Source of the DNA: Desulfobacterales bacterium | Lineage (GTDB): Bacteria > Desulfobacterota > Desulfobacteria > Desulfobacterales > UBA5852 | Direction: 5' to 3' | Length of the DNA: 6,430 nt | Assembly (NCBI GenBank): GCA_016735415.1 | Contig: JAERRP010000580.1 | Span: forward strand, 1-6,430 | Shown: positions 5,179-6,430 of the stretch, piece after piece | How the letters are laid out: every line of letters begins with the position of its first letter | How positions within the stretch are numbered: position 1 is the first letter of the stretch | The notes under the pieces: generated by a model | What the model was told of the DNA's origin: nothing | Database searches by the model: none | The model's input: the letters and a program-made list of their open reading frames with translations, nothing else | Program-made: the position numbers and the translations under genes

Positions 5179-6354
5179 ATGGGAAAAATACGCAACCAAT
5201 GGAAATGGATGATGCTTCTGCTGGCTCTTGCGGTTGGGTGTGCGGGCTGTTCTGACGATGATGATTCCAGTTCCAATACTTCTTCAAATCAACAGGGTGA
5301 ATTCCATCGCATGCCCGACTACGCGATCGAGGCCAGGATAAAGGAACTCAAGCGTCTGCTCCCCGAAGAGACGTATGATGAGATTACCAAGGGATCGCGA
5401 AATCATCCGGGTTGCGTGGAAGCTGATAACGGGTTGGAATTGGGTCTTCCCGAAAAAAACGGCCAATTGATCCCGAACGGGCAATGGTATTATACCTACG
5501 AGAACCTGATTCGGGGAATGGCGGAGTGGGAGGAGTTTGCCCATGAGGGGGATGAAAACACCCGAAAGCTTGAAATCGCGGCGTTTCTGGCAAACATCGC
5601 GCAGGAGACCGGAGCAAAAACCGATGAATATGGCGGTCCCGGTTGTTTTATACAGGAAGGGCACGGGGGGTATTGGCATTCGTGTGAATATGGCGGCTGT
5701 AACAATGATCCGGATTGTACAGGTGAGTGCCCTGATGGCGCAGGATACTGCGGCAGGGGGCCCCATCAGCTTTCCTGGAACGTCAATTATAAAGCGTTTG
5801 GTGAAGCCATGGGCCTAGGGGATGCGTATCTGAACGATCCCGACGAACTGACCCGGAATCCCGAAATCGGTATCGCCGGATCCATCTGGTTCTGGGGACA
5901 TGCTGCGGGCGATAATCCAGAAAAACCCTTCAAGCCGTCGGCCCATGATGTGTTGGTAGGAAGGTGGGAGCCTACGGACGCCGACGTGGCATGTGGACGG
6001 AAAACGGCCAACTTCGGTGTCATCATCAACATCATCAACGGCGGGATCGAATGCGGACCTAACGCTACGAATCCGGGAGCTGCGCAAAACCGCGTGGACT
6101 ATTTGTCGGCGATTGCTGATGCCATGGGGGTGGTTGTACCCGATTCCTTCCCGAACAATTGTTCAGAACAGCGAAATTTCGCTCAATGTGTTTCCTACCC
6201 GGATCCGACGAAGCGCTGTGGAACGAGCTGGGGAGATGCCAACACGCGTTGCGGGCAGTGCTGCATTTCAAATGAGGACTGTACGGATGGTGAGGCGTGT
6301 TATCAAACGAATAAACCCGAGGACGGCGGGTTGACATGTACCTGCGGGAACTAG
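5179..6354 (+). CDS. Lipoprotein GH19 chitinase with Cys-rich C-terminal module
   Basis: A 391-residue family 19 glycoside hydrolase predicted to cleave beta-1,4 N-acetylglucosamine chains, chitin being the best guess. The basic start, hydrophobic run and Cys21 or Cys24 form a lipoprotein signal; [10 protein letters not shown] suggests a linker after Cys24. The catalytic domain covers about 100-320. [12 protein letters not shown] (134-145) gives the acid Glu143 and GCFIQE (155-160) the second glutamate, Glu160. [13 protein letters not shown] (192-204), [12 protein letters not shown] (252-263) and [15 protein letters not shown] (279-293) match plant-type GH19 enzymes closely. The tail (about 328-391) has a dozen cysteines; [16 protein letters not shown] (347-362) resembles small Cys-rich modules attached to eukaryotic secreted hydrolases, perhaps a carbohydrate-binding module. 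Some GH19 enzymes are endolysins acting on peptidoglycan, which would also suit the racemase/decarboxylase neighbours. GGAG at 5165-5168 is ten bases before the ATG. An out-of-frame ATG at 5172 is not used. The 54-base gap upstream lacks a terminator, so co-transcription is likely. Confidence 0.92.
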   Translation: MGKIRNQWKWMMLLLALAVGCAGCSDDDDSSSNTSSNQQGEFHRMPDYAIEARIKELKRLLPEETYDEITKGSRNHPGCVEADNGLELGLPEKNGQLIPNGQWYYTYENLIRGMAEWEEFAHEGDENTRKLEIAAFLANIAQETGAKTDEYGGPGCFIQEGHGGYWHSCEYGGCNNDPDCTGECPDGAGYCGRGPHQLSWNVNYKAFGEAMGLGDAYLNDPDELTRNPEIGIAGSIWFWGHAAGDNPEKPFKPSAHDVLVGRWEPTDADVACGRKTANFGVIINIINGGIECGPNATNPGAAQNRVDYLSAIADAMGVVVPDSFPNNCSEQRNFAQCVSYPDPTKRCGTSWGDANTRCGQCCISNEDCTDGEACYQTNKPEDGGLTCTCGN

Positions 6355-6430
6355 CCTCCTGAAGCGAAATGCGACGCCCCGGTCTGACGCAAACCATTCA
6401 TCCCTGTTGTCGTCTTACCCCAATAATAAC

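Noticed and set aside
6370..6391. TGCGAC/GACGCA hairpin after the chitinase as a terminator
   Set aside because: The stem has an internal mismatch and no T-tract follows.

Overview
The window reads as bacterial chromosome with two parts of different character. The left part (about 1-1980) has a repeat-rich leader and a complete hipBA toxin-antitoxin operon, with moderate GC and codon use unlike what follows. The right part (about 2100-6354) holds three co-directional genes for exported proteins: a Tat-signal alanine/broad-spectrum amino acid racemase, a Tat-signal PLP decarboxylase of the diaminopimelate decarboxylase type whose frame is broken near 4768, and a lipoprotein family 19 glycoside hydrolase (chitinase). 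Tat and lipoprotein signals, Shine-Dalgarno sites and a periplasmic-type racemase suggest a Gram-negative bacterium. Desulfobacterota or a related proteobacterium is my guess; nothing in the window proves it.

Region by region. Bases 1-15 form a perfect GC hairpin. Bases 36-67 are a perfect 16-bp tandem duplication running into a 103-bp element bounded by 25-bp imperfect inverted repeats (62-164), with the look of a small non-autonomous mobile or REP-type element. Next come a TTGACA-type promoter and a 9-bp perfect inverted repeat (210-218 / 250-258), a likely operator, then hipB (267-608) and hipA (598-1857), which overlap by 11 bases. The gap 1858-2099 contains a terminator-like hairpin (1944-1977) and a small foldable stretch (1993-2035), with no convincing promoter. 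The racemase (2100-3428), decarboxylase (3509-4822, continuing in another frame to 5124) and GH19 chitinase (5179-6354) are separated by 80 and 54 bases with no clear terminator, so they may be co-transcribed.

How the genes may work together. HipB should neutralise and autoregulate HipA, a Ser/Thr kinase toxin. In the second group all three products should be outside the cytoplasm. Racemase plus fold-III decarboxylase suggests a two-step extracytoplasmic route: an L-amino acid (or one released from cell wall) is racemised and the D-form, or a D-centre as in meso-diaminopimelate, is decarboxylated to a polyamine or lysine. This is inference. The decarboxylase reading frame is interrupted by what looks like a one-base loss. 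Curiously, a perfectly phased dnaX-type slippery heptamer (A AAA AAG, 4735-4741) lies just upstream and a -1 shift there would enter the right downstream frame, so the gene may be broken, mis-assembled or partly rescued.
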